Below are positions 11,480-22,485 of a stretch of DNA of 64,000 bases, one piece after another. Under the pieces are notes generated by a model. It searched no databases. It had not been told where the DNA came from and saw nothing but the letters and a program-made list of their open reading frames with translations. The stretch is from assembly GCF_028372415.1 (NCBI RefSeq), contig NC_092872.1, positions 14,660,479 through 14,724,478 on the forward strand, read 5' to 3'. Made by a program: the position numbers and the translations under genes. Numbering within the stretch: the first letter of the stretch is position 1; every line of letters begins with the position of its first letter. Source of the stretch: Notamacropus eugenii. Its lineage: Eukaryota; Chordata; Mammalia; Diprotodontia; Macropodidae.

Positions 11480-11834
11480 TGAACATTTATTAAGTTCCTA
11501 CTATGTTTCATGTACTTTGCTGGGTCGCAGGGATGCAAAAAATAAAAATAATCCTTGCATTCAAGGAGCACATATTTTTATCAGGGGATATAAGATACAA
11601 ATAAATAAATATACATAAAATATGTGCAGAAGAAAATATAAGTCAATTGGGAGGGATCAAGGAAGGCTTCTTCTAGGAAGTGGCACCTGAATTTGAACTT
11701 TGAAGGCAATTAAGGGAGTCTAAGGAGCTGAGAGGAGAAGAGAGGGCATTTCAGGCTTGGGGAGTTAGTGCAAAGGCATCAAGACAGGATCAAGTGATGA
11801 ACAAGGAACCCAGTTTGAAGTAAATGAAGGGGTT
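11480..11834 (+). repeat. Family B dispersed repeat, left part
   Basis: It opens with 'gtgaacatttattaagttcc' and continues with 'cattcaaggagcacat', 'gaaggcttcttctaggaag' and 'agagggcatttcaggcttgg'. The family's later block 'gagagataggttggagctatg' appears only after the SINE cluster, at 12240. Confidence 0.65.
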
Positions 11835-12225
11835 GCTGGTGTTCAGTTATTTAAGTTGTTTGACTCTTCATGATGCTATTTGGGGTTTTCTTGGCAAAGA
11901 TACTGGAGTGATTTGCCATTTCCTTCTCCATTTCTTCCTCCTTACAGATGAGGAAACTGCTTGACAAAATGGATTTTGTGAAGGTTAAATGATATAACGT
12001 TTGTAGAAGTGCTTAGCACAGTATCTGGTACATTGCTGTTACTTTTGTTGAGTCATGTCTGACTCTGTGATCTCGTTTGGGATTTTCTTGGCAAAGATAC
12101 GGGAGTGGTTTGCCATTTCCTTCTCCAGCTCATTTTACAGATGAGGAAACTGAGGCAAACAGGGTTAAGTGACCAGCTAATGTGTCTGAGGCTGGATTTG
12201 AACTCATAAAGAAGAATTCTTCCTG
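11835..12225 (-). repeat. Two marsupial SINE pieces with a MIR tail between
   Basis: A minus-sense SINE tail and core at 11838-11960 ('ttggggttttcttggcaaag', 'tgatttgccatttccttctc') is followed by a plus-sense MIR tail piece at about 11965-12035 ('gtgcttagcacagtatctgg'). A second minus-sense SINE follows at 12036-12225 ('gtcatgtctgactctgtg', 'gaggcaaacagggttaagtg'). The cluster interrupts family B. Confidence 0.8.
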
Positions 12226-12296
12226 ACTCCATGTATAAGACTAGAGAGATAGGTTGGAGCTATGTTGAAAAGGACTAAATAATGAAAACATTTTGA
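12226..12296 (+). repeat. Family B dispersed repeat, right part
   Basis: 'gagagataggttggagctatg'-type sequence with 'aaaaggactaaataatg' is the downstream block of the family B repeat begun at 11480. Confidence 0.5.
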
Positions 12297-12435
12297 TCAG
12301 TGTAGAAAATACTGGGTTTAGAATCAGAATCCCTGGGTTCAAATACAGCCTCTGTGAGACCTTGAGGAGGTAGTTTAGCTGTTCTGAGCCTTAGTTTCCT
12401 TCTCTGGGGAAAAACTAGAATCTGATCACTAGACA
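12297..12435 (+). repeat. CORE-SINE
   Basis: 'gggtttagaatcagaatccc', 'gggttcaaatacagcctctg' and 'cttagtttccttctctgggg' mark a diverged plus-sense SINE. Confidence 0.75.
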
Positions 12436-12984
12436 AACTCAAACTCTAGAGCTATGACCTGCATGATACAAAAGCCAAATGCTACAATTGTTCCATTTTT
12501 TTTTAATTATAGTTGTTACTGGTCTTCTTTAACTGTGGAATACTTGATTTTTTAAATATAAGTGTGTCGAATGGCTCCTTTTCTCTCTTCCTCCCACAAC
12601 TGGTACAGAGTTCTTCCCCTCCTGCTGCCGTGGCAACCCTCGTTCCCAGGAGGCTGCTGCCAGAGACCCCTTTAGCCAAAGCCCTTTGCCAGAGCTACTT
12701 GTCCCTCCAAAACCTCCCGGGACAATCTCCAGGACTCAGTCAGCCATCTCAGCTTCTACCCAGCTCCCCCAAATGGGATAACAAAGCACTCAGCCTCATG
12801 TTTGCCACATGGTAGATACTTTATGAAGACTTTCCCCTCCTTTCCCATCCTTACCCTTGTCTTCAGGATCACAGCTAAATGGGGTTCAAAGTTGAGGTTG
12901 GGGAGGGGGCTGGGGGACTCAGAATTTGGGACTTAGGACACCATAGTTCAGTTACTTTGTTCTTTATGTCTTTGCAGAGGCTGT
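12436..12984. other. Unique DNA, locally GC-rich
   Basis: About 12600-12780 is richer in G+C than its surroundings and holds a 100-codon open frame (12513-12815) with proline- and serine-rich low-complexity content. No domain, signal peptide or splice framework supports it, so it stays unassigned. Confidence 0.4.
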
Positions 12985-13290
12985 CTCCCATGTCAAGAAT
13001 GTCGTCCCTTCACACCTTTGCTTCTTTGAACACCTTCCCTTAAAGATTCAGCTCAATTGCTGCCCCCTTGAAGAGGTCTTTTCTGATCTCCTAGTGGTTA
13101 GTGCTTGTCCTTCCTCTAGCCCCACCCCTGCAAAAAAAAAAAAAACCTTCTTATTTATTTAATATTTATTTGTCTATGAATATGTTGTAACCTCCTGCTC
13201 CTTGTGGGCAGGGATTGTGTCACTTTTGTATTTGTGTCCCCAGCATCTAGCACTGAATAAATGCTTATCTGTTGATTACTTGATCCAAAA
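12985..13290 (+). mobile_element. L2 LINE 3' end
   Basis: 'agattcagctcaattgctgc', 'gaggtcttttctgatctcc', 'cttgtgggcagggattgtg' and 'tctagcactgaataaatgc' are typical L2 3' blocks in order. An A-run at 13132-13145 interrupts it. Confidence 0.88.
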
Positions 13291-13375
13291 GATCTTTCAC
13301 AAGCTGGGCTGGTAACATAAACTGTTTACCTTATTACCTAAAATTTTAGGTAATTTTAAAAAGTCCATTTAACTC

Positions 13376-13553
13376 CCTTTCTCTCTGTTTCTCTCTCTCT
13401 GTCTCTCTCTGTCTCTGTCTCTCTCTCTCTGTCTCTGTCTCTGTCTGTCTCTCTCTCTGTCTCTGTCTCTCTGTCTCTCTCTGTCTCTGTCTCTGTCTGT
13501 CTCTGTCTCTGTCTCTGTCTCTGTCTCTCTGTCTCTCTGTCTCTCTGTCTCTC

Positions 13554-13637
<84 letters not shown>
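13376..13637 (+). repeat. (TCTCTG)n/(CT)n polypyrimidine tract
   Basis: About 260 bases are almost purely C and T with G at a recurring 6-8 base spacing; the right third is nearly pure CT. It is a strand-asymmetric simple repeat. Confidence 0.97.
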
Positions 13638-13639
<2 letters not shown>

Positions 13640-14379
13640 TCTTTTACAGCCAGCAGGTGGCTCTAACGAGCTCCATTTCTTTTTCTGCTCTTGACCTTAA
13701 GATTCAACTCTTACGGTTCTTTAGGGAAAACTTCCAGCAAAAGTCAATGTTTTTAAAAATTGAGTTTATTTTTTCTATCTTCACTTGCTAATTCTACTAT
13801 CAAAGGCTCTGTAGCTTATAGGGACTCAGTAATTTAACTGCGAAATCAAACACTTTCCCCTTTGCTTTTATCTCCTGAGCCATGAAAGAATTTTTTAATG
13901 AGCATTAATTCACTTCTTATCTTTGTGAATAATAATGAATTACAGTTATATAGCCTTTATTTTGAAAGAGTTTTAAAGAACTTTGTAGAAATCACCCCAA
14001 ATTCTCTCAGAAGTCCATCCATGGGGGAGCTGATCCATGAAAAGATGAGGAAATGAGCTCAAGAGCAGGTCACTTGTGATTTTAGGAATAGAACTCATCA
14101 CGTTTTTCCCTTCTCAAGGGCATCCTTTAAGAAAACTTGGGAAGGGCACCAACAAGCCTTTGAACTTGTCACTGAATTGTGGTGTAATATAAGGAGGGCG
14201 GAGATTGGAATTCTCAGAGCTTACATTCTAATAGGGAGGTAGGGGGGCACAACATATATAGGACAGTGGTAGCCAGGTAAGACAATGTGTCTAGGGAGTC
14301 ACAGGAATTGTGAGTGGAGCCATGGGCAAGTGAGTTGTCATTTCCTTTCCAGAAGTATTTGGTAGTATTGATTTGATTA
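13638..14379. other. Unique DNA
   Basis: No gene or repeat is recognised except a possible fragment of family B near 14210-14250 ('ttacattctaatagggagg'). Confidence 0.4.
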
Positions 14380-14508
14380 CTGTTTTTTGCAGTGGTTGGG
14401 GCACTGGCCCTGGAATCAGGAGGACCTGAGTTCAAATCAGATGCTTGACATTTACCAGCTGTGTGACCTGGGGCAAGTCACTTAACCCTGATTGCCTCCC
14501 CCCAAAAA
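14380..14508 (+). repeat. Short marsupial SINE ending in C-run and A-run
   Basis: It has 'ggcactggccctggaatc', 'aggaggacctgagttcaaat' and 'gggcaagtcacttaaccctg', and ends 'attgcctccccccaaaaaat'. A copy of the same subfamily lies at 33980-34120. Confidence 0.88.
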
Positions 14509-14664
14509 ATTTTCCCCAAACTCCCAGGTAACAAGAGATAGAACAGAGGTGAGGGAGTAAAATTAGTGGTGGTGGTGGGGTAAATGGAGTGATAACTCAA
14601 GAAATCAGAGAAAGATGTATGTAATGGTCAGGGACAAGCTAGATGTTACAGTTAAGTGGATGAA

Positions 14665-14780
14665 TGAAATAAAAAAAAGCATTTATTGAGTGCTAAGAGA
14701 TGGGGATACAAATAGAAAAAGTAAGATAATTCTGACTCTCAAGGTGCTCACATTCTTCTGGGGGAGCCAGGACACATAGA
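14665..14780 (+). repeat. Family B head
   Basis: 'aaaaaaaagcatttattgag' with 'tctcaaggtgctcacattc' and 'tgggggagccagg' matches the first blocks of family B. Confidence 0.65.
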
Positions 14781-15064
14781 AGGTTTTAGTTGCAAGTCAG
14801 ATGGAAAGCCCCATTGTTCTTAGGGTGAAGCGGCAAAGCAGATGTTAATTCCTCTTCTTTTATGTCATTACTTAATTTAATGAATTTATTCTCATTCATT
14901 TGCCAATGTAGCTCAGGCTTACAAGATGGCTTCCAGTGCTGAGTGGTTTAATTCACTCATGGAGTGAGGCGTGGTCTCTGGTTCATAGAACCGGCTTAAT
15001 TCATGCTTATTGACTGATTGGCTGGTTCAGATGTTCTGTGATAATAAGATAATTGCCACAAGCT
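14781..15064. other. Unclassified
   Basis: The block 'ggttcatagaaccggcttaa...ttattgactgattggctgg' near 14980-15025 resembles an L2 or MIR tail. Nothing else is recognised. Confidence 0.35.
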
Positions 15065-15225
15065 CAGGAGGTGGGTGCTCTAAGAATTGCAGTGCATAGA
15101 CAGGCTCAGAGGCATTAAGTGATAAGTCCATGATCACACAGCTAGTATGTGTGAAGGATAGAATTTGAATTTAGGTCTTTCCTGACTCTGAATGCAGAGT
15201 TCCGTTCCTTACCCAATGCTACCAT
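15065..15225 (-). repeat. MIR
   Basis: 'ctcagaggcattaagtgata', 'gatcacacagctagtatgtg' and 'gaatttaggtctttcctgac' mark a minus-sense MIR core and head. Confidence 0.82.
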
Positions 15226-15239
15226 GCGTGGTAGGGAAA

Positions 15240-15835
15240 GGATTGGTAGAAGAGATGAATAAGTTACTGGCAATGGTCTTTGAAAGGTTGTGGAGAAGGG
15301 GAAATGCTTCATGTCAAAAAAAAGGGTGGAGTCTTAAACTATATTAAGTCAATGAACTTGACTTTAATTCCTGGCAAATTCTAGAATGCACTATTACAGC
15401 AAAAGGTTATGGGCATTTTGAAAGGTAAGTGGTTACCACAAAGAGCCATCATGGAATCATAAAGAATAGATCATGTCAGATTAACTCCATGTCCTTTTAG
15501 ACACAGAGAACCAGATTGTTAGATCAGGGGAATTCTAGAAACACAGCATGATAGCTGTGTTCAAGTATTTCAAGAGCTGTCACATGGAAAACTTCTTCTG
15601 TCTGGCCTTTGGGGACAGAACAAGGAGCAATGGGTTGGAAGTTCCAAAGAAGCAGATTCCACTTTGATATAAGGAAAATTTTCCTAATAGTTTTTTTTCC
15701 TATCAAACCAGAATGGCTATCTCAAATGGTGGTAAGTTTCCCATCATTGGAGCTCTTTCAGTGGAGATCAGATATGTCAGAAATATTGTAAAGGGAATTT
15801 TTATTCAGGGAGGGGTTGGTAGATAGCCTCCAAGG
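15240..15835 (+). mobile_element. L3/CR1 LINE 3' fragment
   Basis: 'tcaagtatttcaagagctgt', 'gaacaaggagcaatgggttgg', 'tgatataaggaaaattttcc' and 'gcctccaagg' are the ordered 3' blocks of an L3/CR1 LINE. A more upstream part at 15420-15500 ('agccatcatggaatc', 'agatcatgtcagattaac') fits the same element. No open frame survives. Confidence 0.72.
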
Positions 15836-15898
15836 TCATGAGGAGGAGACATTTTGCTTGTTTCCCTTAGCACCAGTGGGACAAAGCATGGTAGACAG

Positions 15899-16112
15899 AA
15901 GGAAGCAACTAGTTAGCATAGGGGAGAGAGCACTGGGCTTGGAGTTAGGAAAACTTGCATTCAAATCCTGCCTCCGACACTTATATGTAACCCTGGGAAA
16001 ATCCCATAACTTCTCACTTGCCAAATGGGGATAATAATACCTACCTCCTGTGACTGTTGTGAAGCACTTTGCAAACCTTAAAGTGCTGTGTAAGTGCTAG
16101 ATTATTATTAAC
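15899..16112 (+). repeat. MIR
   Basis: 'gagcactgggcttggagtta', 'caaatcctgcctccgacac', 'ggggataataatacctacct' and 'aaagtgctgtgtaagtgcta' give a near-complete MIR. It separates two L3/CR1 pieces. Confidence 0.9.
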
Positions 16113-16500
16113 TTGGAGAAACATAGTTTGATGTGCACAATAGGTTGCCATAGGAGGTAGTAGAAGGAATAATGATGAAGATGTATGATGGCTGCCTTGA
16201 AGTATTTGAAGGGCTATTCTATGGAGGAGGAGTGATATTAATCAGTTTGTCCCTGAGTTGAAGGAGCCAATAAGAAAACTGAAGCTTGATGTAACGAAAA
16301 ACTTCCTAATAGCTGGAGCTGTCCAAAGATGGAAAGGGTTATCTTGTGGAATAGTGGTTTCACTGGCAGTCTTCCAATGGAGCTGAATGGCTACTTGTTG
16401 ACAAAGTTGTAGGTGGGATTCTTGGTCAAGTGTTAGTTGGACTAGATGCTCTCTGAGGATCCTACTGGCTCAGAGATTCTGTGGTCCTGTGGGTAGCTCT
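16113..16500 (+). mobile_element. L3/CR1 LINE 3' end
   Basis: 'gatggctgccttgaagtatt', 'gatgtaacgaaaaacttcc', 'gagctgtccaaagatgg', 'ttggactagatgctctctg' and 'cagagattctgtggtcc' are the terminal L3/CR1 blocks in order. Confidence 0.8.
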
Positions 16501-17119
16501 GAACCCGTGTTTATAACATTATAGGGGTAACATTTTTTAAAGTGAGAATAAACCAGTTGTCCAGTGCTTCCAAGTACAAGCAGAGAGCCTGGGTAAGAAA
16601 ACAGATAAGGATAGCTTAAAGTTGACTTATTTGATTGTTTTTAGAGCAATAATAATCAATATTATCTAATATTATTAATGTCCATAATAGATTTTAAATA
16701 CAAAATGGTGACATTTATATCTGTACCATGTACAAATCATTTGACATAATAGCAAATCATGTGCTTCTTATAACCACTTTGTGGGGTAGTTTGAGTAATA
16801 AAGAATCACAGAATCCAGGTTGGAATAGACCTCAGAGGTTATCTAGCCTAACATGGACTTGTTAGGAATCTCTGAAAAATTCAATTCAATTTCAGTTCAA
16901 TACTACTATGTCCTAGGCACTGTGCTAAAATAAGAAAAAGAAAGAGTCTTTTCCCTCAAGGAACTTGTAATCAAATGCAAGAAGACAACACACAAAAAGA
17001 AGTTAAAAGGGGAGGAGTAAAAGGAGAGGTTACCAGGGGGTACCCCACAGTGCTGAAACTAAGCAAAGCTACACTGGAGAATGTAGAGTTACCTGGAAAG
17101 TTCTGCCAAGACTAATGGT
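16501..17119. other. Unique DNA with a Ther2 and a family B fragment
   Basis: At 16801-16855 'atcacagaatccagg' and 'agacctcagaggttatc' mark a minus-sense MIR3/Ther2 end. At about 16890-17010 'actatgtcctaggcactgtg' and 'cctcaaggaacttgtaatc' mark the family B head. The remainder is not recognised. Confidence 0.55.
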
Positions 17120-17390
17120 TATTCATCTTCCACCGAAAGATTGCCAGTGATGGGAACCCCCAACAGTATGATTTTTAGTGATCTCATCATCCTGGTCACT
17201 TTCTTCTGAAAAGTTTTCAATATCCTCCAAGGTAGCCACAACTAATCCTATTTCTCCAGATGTAGTCTCATCATTCTCATATGCATATTTATATTATTGC
17301 CTCTTCAGACATAGAAAATTTCTGACCCTCTTATTCCAACTTCTGTTCTCATAGATGAGCCTAGTCCCTGGAACTTGGCCACATCTACCC
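17120..17390 (-). mobile_element. L3/CR1 LINE fragment
   Basis: 'gtgatgggaacccccaac', 'gttttcaatatcctccaagg' and 'tctccagatgtagtctcat' resemble the minus strand of the L3/CR1 3' region. The match is diverged. Confidence 0.5.
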
Positions 17391-18049
17391 CGCACACTTC
17401 CAGTGGTAACTCTGAGGAGGTATCTTTCCATGATGGCATTGGCCCAAGCTCCCATCCCAGGGTGTTCTCCCCGCCATGTTAACTGCCAGTGATTAGCACC
17501 CCAGTTTCATGTAACCAATTAAATTGAGTTAGATTTTACAAAGGGATATTTATGTGGAAGATATATCAAGAACAGAGGTAACAAAGTATTCCTTCTTTCC
17601 CCTCATACATTAAGTAGTTTCTATAAAACATTTGACCCACCAAGTTCACTTCCAAATGCATTACAGCCCCTGAATGAATACTCATTTTATCTACCGCTGA
17701 ACTGGCAAATCAGACTGCTCTTCAGGACCTCTGGTGCTATGTTACTTGTTCTTTCCCTTTGACTTGGCATGGATTCCAGCTCCTAGACTTTTGGCACTTC
17801 TGACCTTTCAAAGCTCACAAAATTGAGGCCATCTCCAATATTTCTTCATCTAAAATCAGGAAAGAAGGGACACAACAGAAACAGAGGCAATGGCAGAGCC
17901 CTTCACTCTTGAATTCATGGTGGCTCTGGGTGAGAGAGGGCCAGAGCTGGTGGTTCATAGCCCTTGTCCTGCTTGCTCAGATACCAGCCAGGAAGAGAAG
18001 AGGAAGAGACTTGCTTGTGTTAGTGCCTTTTGAATGCAGCCCACTTCAG
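17391..18049. other. Unique DNA
   Basis: No gene or known repeat is recognised, and no open frame longer than about 62 codons lies here. Confidence 0.4.
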
Positions 18050-18495
18050 GCTTTTTGGTTGCGCTCCGTCATTTCAATCATGTCCAATTTTTTGTGACTC
18101 CATTTGGGGTTTTCTTTTCTTTTTTTCAGTTTTCTCAACTTTATTTTTTTTCCCCCTCCAAATTTATTTATTTATTTGTTTTCAGTTTTCAACAGTTACT
18201 TCCCTAAGTTTTAAATTTTCTCCTTTTCCCTCCCCAAGATGGCATGCAATTTTATATGGGCTCTACACATACGTTCTTATTAAACACATTTTCACATTAA
18301 TCATGTCATCTGGCATTTTCTTGGCAAAGACAATGAAATGGTTTGTCATTTCCTTTTCCACCTCATTTTACAGATGAGGAAACAGAGGCAACCAGAATTA
18401 AATGATTTGCTCGGCTAGCAAGTATCTGAGATCAGATTTGAACTCAGGTTTTCCCGACTCCAGACTTGGCACTATGTTGCCTAACTGCTCCATTC
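18050..18495 (-). repeat. Marsupial SINE split by an L1 fragment
   Basis: The SINE tail 'gtgactccatttggggt' ends near 18116 and its next consensus block, 'tcttggcaaagacaatg', resumes at 18318. It continues through 'cattttacagatgaggaaac' to 'cccgactccagacttggcac'. Everything between is L1. Confidence 0.88.
18117..18310 (-). mobile_element. L1 3' end fragment inserted in a SINE
   Basis: It is the reverse complement of a marsupial L1 3' terminus: a T-rich start, 'ttaaattttctccttttccc', 'caagatggcatgcaatttta' and 'acacattttcacattaatc'. Flanking 'gggttttctt' and 'ggcattttctt' may be the target-site duplication. Confidence 0.82.
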
Positions 18496-19054
18496 TCCAC
18501 TCTAAAGGACCTTATATTTTATTTCAGGGACACTCAGATGGTACACAAGTATACGACAAGGAAAACTGAGGAGAGAGCACTAATACCTTAGGGATAAAGG
18601 AAGACTTAATCTTCTCCTTAACATTCCTCCCCCTGCCAATTCAATACCTCCTGATTGGCAGTTGAGGTTCCAGTACTTAGTTAAAAGTTCCTCAGGGAAT
18701 TTGGCTGTGACAGGTTTGTGTCACAAAGAAGTCTTGACCTTGAGAACAGCTTCTGAGGCATCTGCCACTACCTATCCACCTTACCCCTAAGGTGCCATTA
18801 CCTATCTACCTTATTCCCCATGTCTGTGTTGGACCCTAGGAGGATGCTGACAGAAATCTCACTCTTCCTATTGTTAACTGACTATTAAAAAAATTTGATC
18901 TGATAGAACAGAATGTCACCTTAGGGCCTCTCTTTCATGTGTCAAAATTATACAAGATTTCTTGAAAAACATGACAGAGAGAACTGTGTTTAATGACCAT
19001 CTGATTATCAGTATCCAAAGAGGCATAACACAGGGAGACAGGTTTGTTGAAGCT
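18496..19054. other. Unique DNA with a 30-bp imperfect tandem duplication
   Basis: Units at 18763-18792 and 18793-18819 share 'ctacctatc/taccttatcccc'-type sequence with a few substitutions. No gene is recognised. Confidence 0.5.
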
Positions 19055-19385
19055 ACATGTGCAGCTATTCTCCAATTGATGAGTAGTTTGTATTTCTCAG
19101 TTCTTTGCCATTATAAAAGGAGAATAAGTGTAAATATTTTTGCACATACGGGTCCTTTCCTCCTTTCTTTGACCCCCAAAATAGACCTTGGTGTTAGAGG
19201 AGGTATCACTGGATCAAAACGTTATGCCCATTTTAGTCACTTTTGGGGTGCAGTTTCAAATTGATTTCCACCATGGACAACTTCATCAACAGTATATTAA
19301 AGTACCTGTTTTTCCACAGTCTCTCCAACATTTGTCATTTTCCTCTTTGATTATCTTTGCCATCTTTTCCTTTTTCTTTCTTTTT
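19055..19385 (-). mobile_element. L1 ORF2 3' fragment
   Basis: The reverse complement carries the end of L1 ORF2: 'attctccaattgatgagtag', 'agttctttgccattataaaa', 'caaattgatttccaccatgg' and 'ccacagtctctccaaca'. Reading frames are broken. The same blocks occur at 23000-23165 and 38320-38610. Confidence 0.85.
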
Positions 19386-20937
19386 TTTTTTTTAAAAGAA
19401 GACTGGATGGAAAGTTTATTTGATTTTGGTAGCTTTTCACTTTCCATGAATTCGATTTGCTTTCTGGGAAAAATCGGCCTATATATAACATTTCATTTTC
19501 ACCTTTTTGACTTCTTACTGGTATCCTTATGGATGGAATGCACTTCATTCTGCCTCTTAGAATCTGTAGCTTCATCTAAAGCACTGCTCAGGTGACATCA
19601 TTTCTGATTTCCTCAGTTGTTAGCATTCTCTCCCCATTAAAATTACTTTGTATACATTTTATATTAATTTGTTGTTTTGTTATATTCTCCATGAAAGCTT
19701 TTTATCTTTGTACCCCTGGTACATAACATAGCCGCTTAATAGATCTTTTGAATTATTCTATTAAAGAATAACAGTGTACTTTATAATGCTGATGTAGAGG
19801 AGCGGATTAATACGATTGTACGCATCTACTGTGTGACTTTTCCGAGGGGGAAGGGGAGATTATCTGAAGTTATTTTAAAAATAGTTTTACAACCACATCT
19901 TTGTAAATTTAATCAATAACATTATCTTTCAGGCTATTCTCTAGAATTACATTTTCTTTTCTTTCAGAAATATGCACCTTATTAAACAAAGACGATCGTA
20001 ACTGTGGCCTGAAGTTTCCCATTTCACCTCAGATGTCGCTAATTGGCTCACGCTTGTGAAAAGTGTCTCCCATTCCCATCAGACAAAGCTATCAATTTTA
20101 TCTGCCTTTCCACACCCAAGATCAGACTTGTATGATGTGTTGGATATTTTCTTTTTAAAATATGTTTATGATCACTGAATTTAATATAACTCATTAGCTT
20201 CACAAACCTCAGCTAGAATCATGCTGAACAGCTCATTATCTCAGGAAGAAAATGTTCTTTTAATTCCCCTGCTCTAGATTTGGAATTTCAGATTATTCGT
20301 AGAGTTCTTCCTAAGGTTTTCTCTCCTGTTAATGCCAAGGGAGAGAACACATCTCTTTTCTAAAGAAGGGAGAATGAATTCCTTTTCTCTTCCTCAATAC
20401 ATTTTTGATAAGGGTTATTATGCAAACAGAACAGAAATCCCACCCCTCCTATCTTTGAGGGATTTCTGCTTCCCTTAAGTTCAAGCTAGTACATAGTCTA
20501 AAACGAAGGGAAAAAGTCCCTGAAAATTTTGGCCTTTAACAAAAATTTATTGACTTTGAATTGTTGAAAATCCTTTTGGTTCAACAAATGGAAATGCACA
20601 TATGTTGAAGAGGAACCTTCCACAGAGTTGTAACCTCTTTCTCAGTAAAGTTTGAAGAGGACCCCAAAAGAATTACCCTAACAGATCCTCTTACTTCATA
20701 ACATTGTACATTAGAGTAATTTAATTTACATCAAATTAATTCTCCAAATGCTACTGGGTATCAGTTGCAAATTGAATTTTGGGAGTCATTACATTAGGTG
20801 GCAGTGTGATTGACATAAGTTTAAAAATAGGAACACTGTAGCTTCCACTCCAAGGGAGAGATTTTATTTTTATATTTTTGATTTTTAAGTAGGATAAGAA
20901 TTCAGAAAATTTCTGGTATTTTTGTATGGGGAAAAAC
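19386..20937. other. Unique DNA, candidate conserved non-coding sequence
   Basis: After a T-run at 19381-19393 no repeat is recognised for about 1.5 kb. The part at 19790-20150 keeps several CpG sites in otherwise CpG-poor surroundings. Open frames are short and on both strands. Confidence 0.4.
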
Positions 20938-21120
20938 AATCCTGGATGTGGAGTCACAAGACCTGGGTTCAAATCCTGGCCCTGCCCTCTATTATTTCTA
21001 TGACTTTATTACTTCTTGGCAAGTCACTGTACCCCAGTGGGCCTCAGTTTTCTCAGCTTTAAAATTATGGTGTTGAAATAGAGGATTCTAAGGTTACAAG
21101 GTTACATTGATGATCCCATG
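20938..21120 (+). repeat. MIR3/Ther2-like SINE
   Basis: 'agacctgggttcaaatcctg', 'gggcctcagttttctcagc' and an L3-like tail ('agaggattctaaggttac') mark this SINE type, whose tail matches the L3/CR1 3' end. Confidence 0.82.
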
Positions 21121-22004
21121 ATTCCAAATATTATGATGGGTACAGAACTGTGGACTCCTGCTGTTGAAGAAGATACCTCATGCCAATTCTTCAAGGACCT
21201 TGATATTCTAAGGTTGTATTTTTCAAGCAATGCTGATTTCAGTTCTTCTACATTTTAGTGGAGGAGCTTTTGGCGTGGCTATGGCCGAAACATTCTTCAC
21301 CCTGTAGTCAACTTCCAATTTAGCGATGGACTCTTGGACTAAAGCCATGCGTTTATCACTGGGTCCCTACCGTAAACTTTCCCACCTTGGCTAGATCTGC
21401 CAGAACTTGAATTCCACAGTCATAGCTTTCAAGGACTCAGGGTTAATCTTCTCACTCTAATGAAGTATTGGAGTTGGGCTTTGTTGGAGATCAGACAGGG
21501 GTGTGCTTGTAAATGTTAACAATCAGTTCTTTGACTGGGAAGCAAATTTTGCTTATGACATGCTTTAAAGTTTAATCTTCACTGTTAACATTTTTTTCAT
21601 TGCTTTCTGAGGTCTGGGAAATCAACAGAACAATAAATTAAGCCTTGATTTGTAGCATTTGCTAATTTCTGAAGTATAAATGCTCACAGTAAACATTTAA
21701 CAATGATTTCAGGAGCTGGCTTCAGCACACACCTCCATTATGTACCAGTTAATTAAAAAATGACACAGCCTTTACCTGATAGTGCCTAGAAATTGAATGT
21801 GTAAGTTGTATAGATTGTGTTTAAGTCCATAAGGATACATGGAACACCTTGATGCAAGCAACTCTTTTCCTTAAAATATACTTTCTTTACCAGTTTCCTG
21901 ATGCCTGAAATTCGTTTACCCAGTGTAAAAGGAAAGTGTTTCAATCCACACCTGGAAATATGTTTTATAAAGTCAGTTCCTGTAGCCTATATCAAAGTGC
22001 ATGC
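21121..22004. other. Unique DNA
   Basis: No gene or repeat is recognised in this stretch. Confidence 0.4.
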
Positions 22005-22083
22005 CATCTTTGGAGGGGTAGGGAAGGGAGGAAAATTCAGAACTCAAAATCTTATAAATATGAATGTTGAAAACTAAAAAAAA
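22005..22083 (+). mobile_element. L1/HAL1 3' terminus, short piece
   Basis: 'gggtagggaagggaggaaaa', 'cagaactcaaaatcttataa' and 'gaatgttgaaaactaaaaaa' match the last 80 bases of the half-L1 at 45330-45430. It is a severely 5'-truncated insertion. Confidence 0.8.
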
Positions 22084-22485
22084 GCAAATGCCTGTGGGTG
22101 TGCTAACCCAGGGACTTAACAGTTTTCACACTGTTTAAGAACCAGGCTGAGATAGTGAAAAAAGCCAAGGGATTTGGACAAACAAGGGGACATGGAGTAA
22201 GATTGCACTGTTCTCATCTTATAACACAGCTTTACATTTTGAAAAAATAAATTTAAAGGATAAATTAAGCAGGAGTAGGAAAATGTCAAAGCTGTTGAAA
22301 CATGTTGTGATTTCTGTGTTTTCATTCCAATTCTATGATGTTCATGTTTTATATTCTAAAACAATTTGCTTTATAAGTGTTCATGTGATTTCATAAGGAT
22401 AGACTTGTCCTATTCATTCTATTTTGACTCTAGGATGGAGTGAATCTTGTTCCTCTTCAACAACTAGGTGAATGACTGATTTTAA
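22084..22485. other. Unique DNA
   Basis: No gene or repeat is recognised. A 69-codon minus-strand frame at 22116-22325 has no visible domain. Confidence 0.4.

Noticed and set aside
12513-12815. 100-codon frame in a GC-richer patch as a possible exon
   Set aside because: It has low-complexity composition, no domain and no splice or promoter support.
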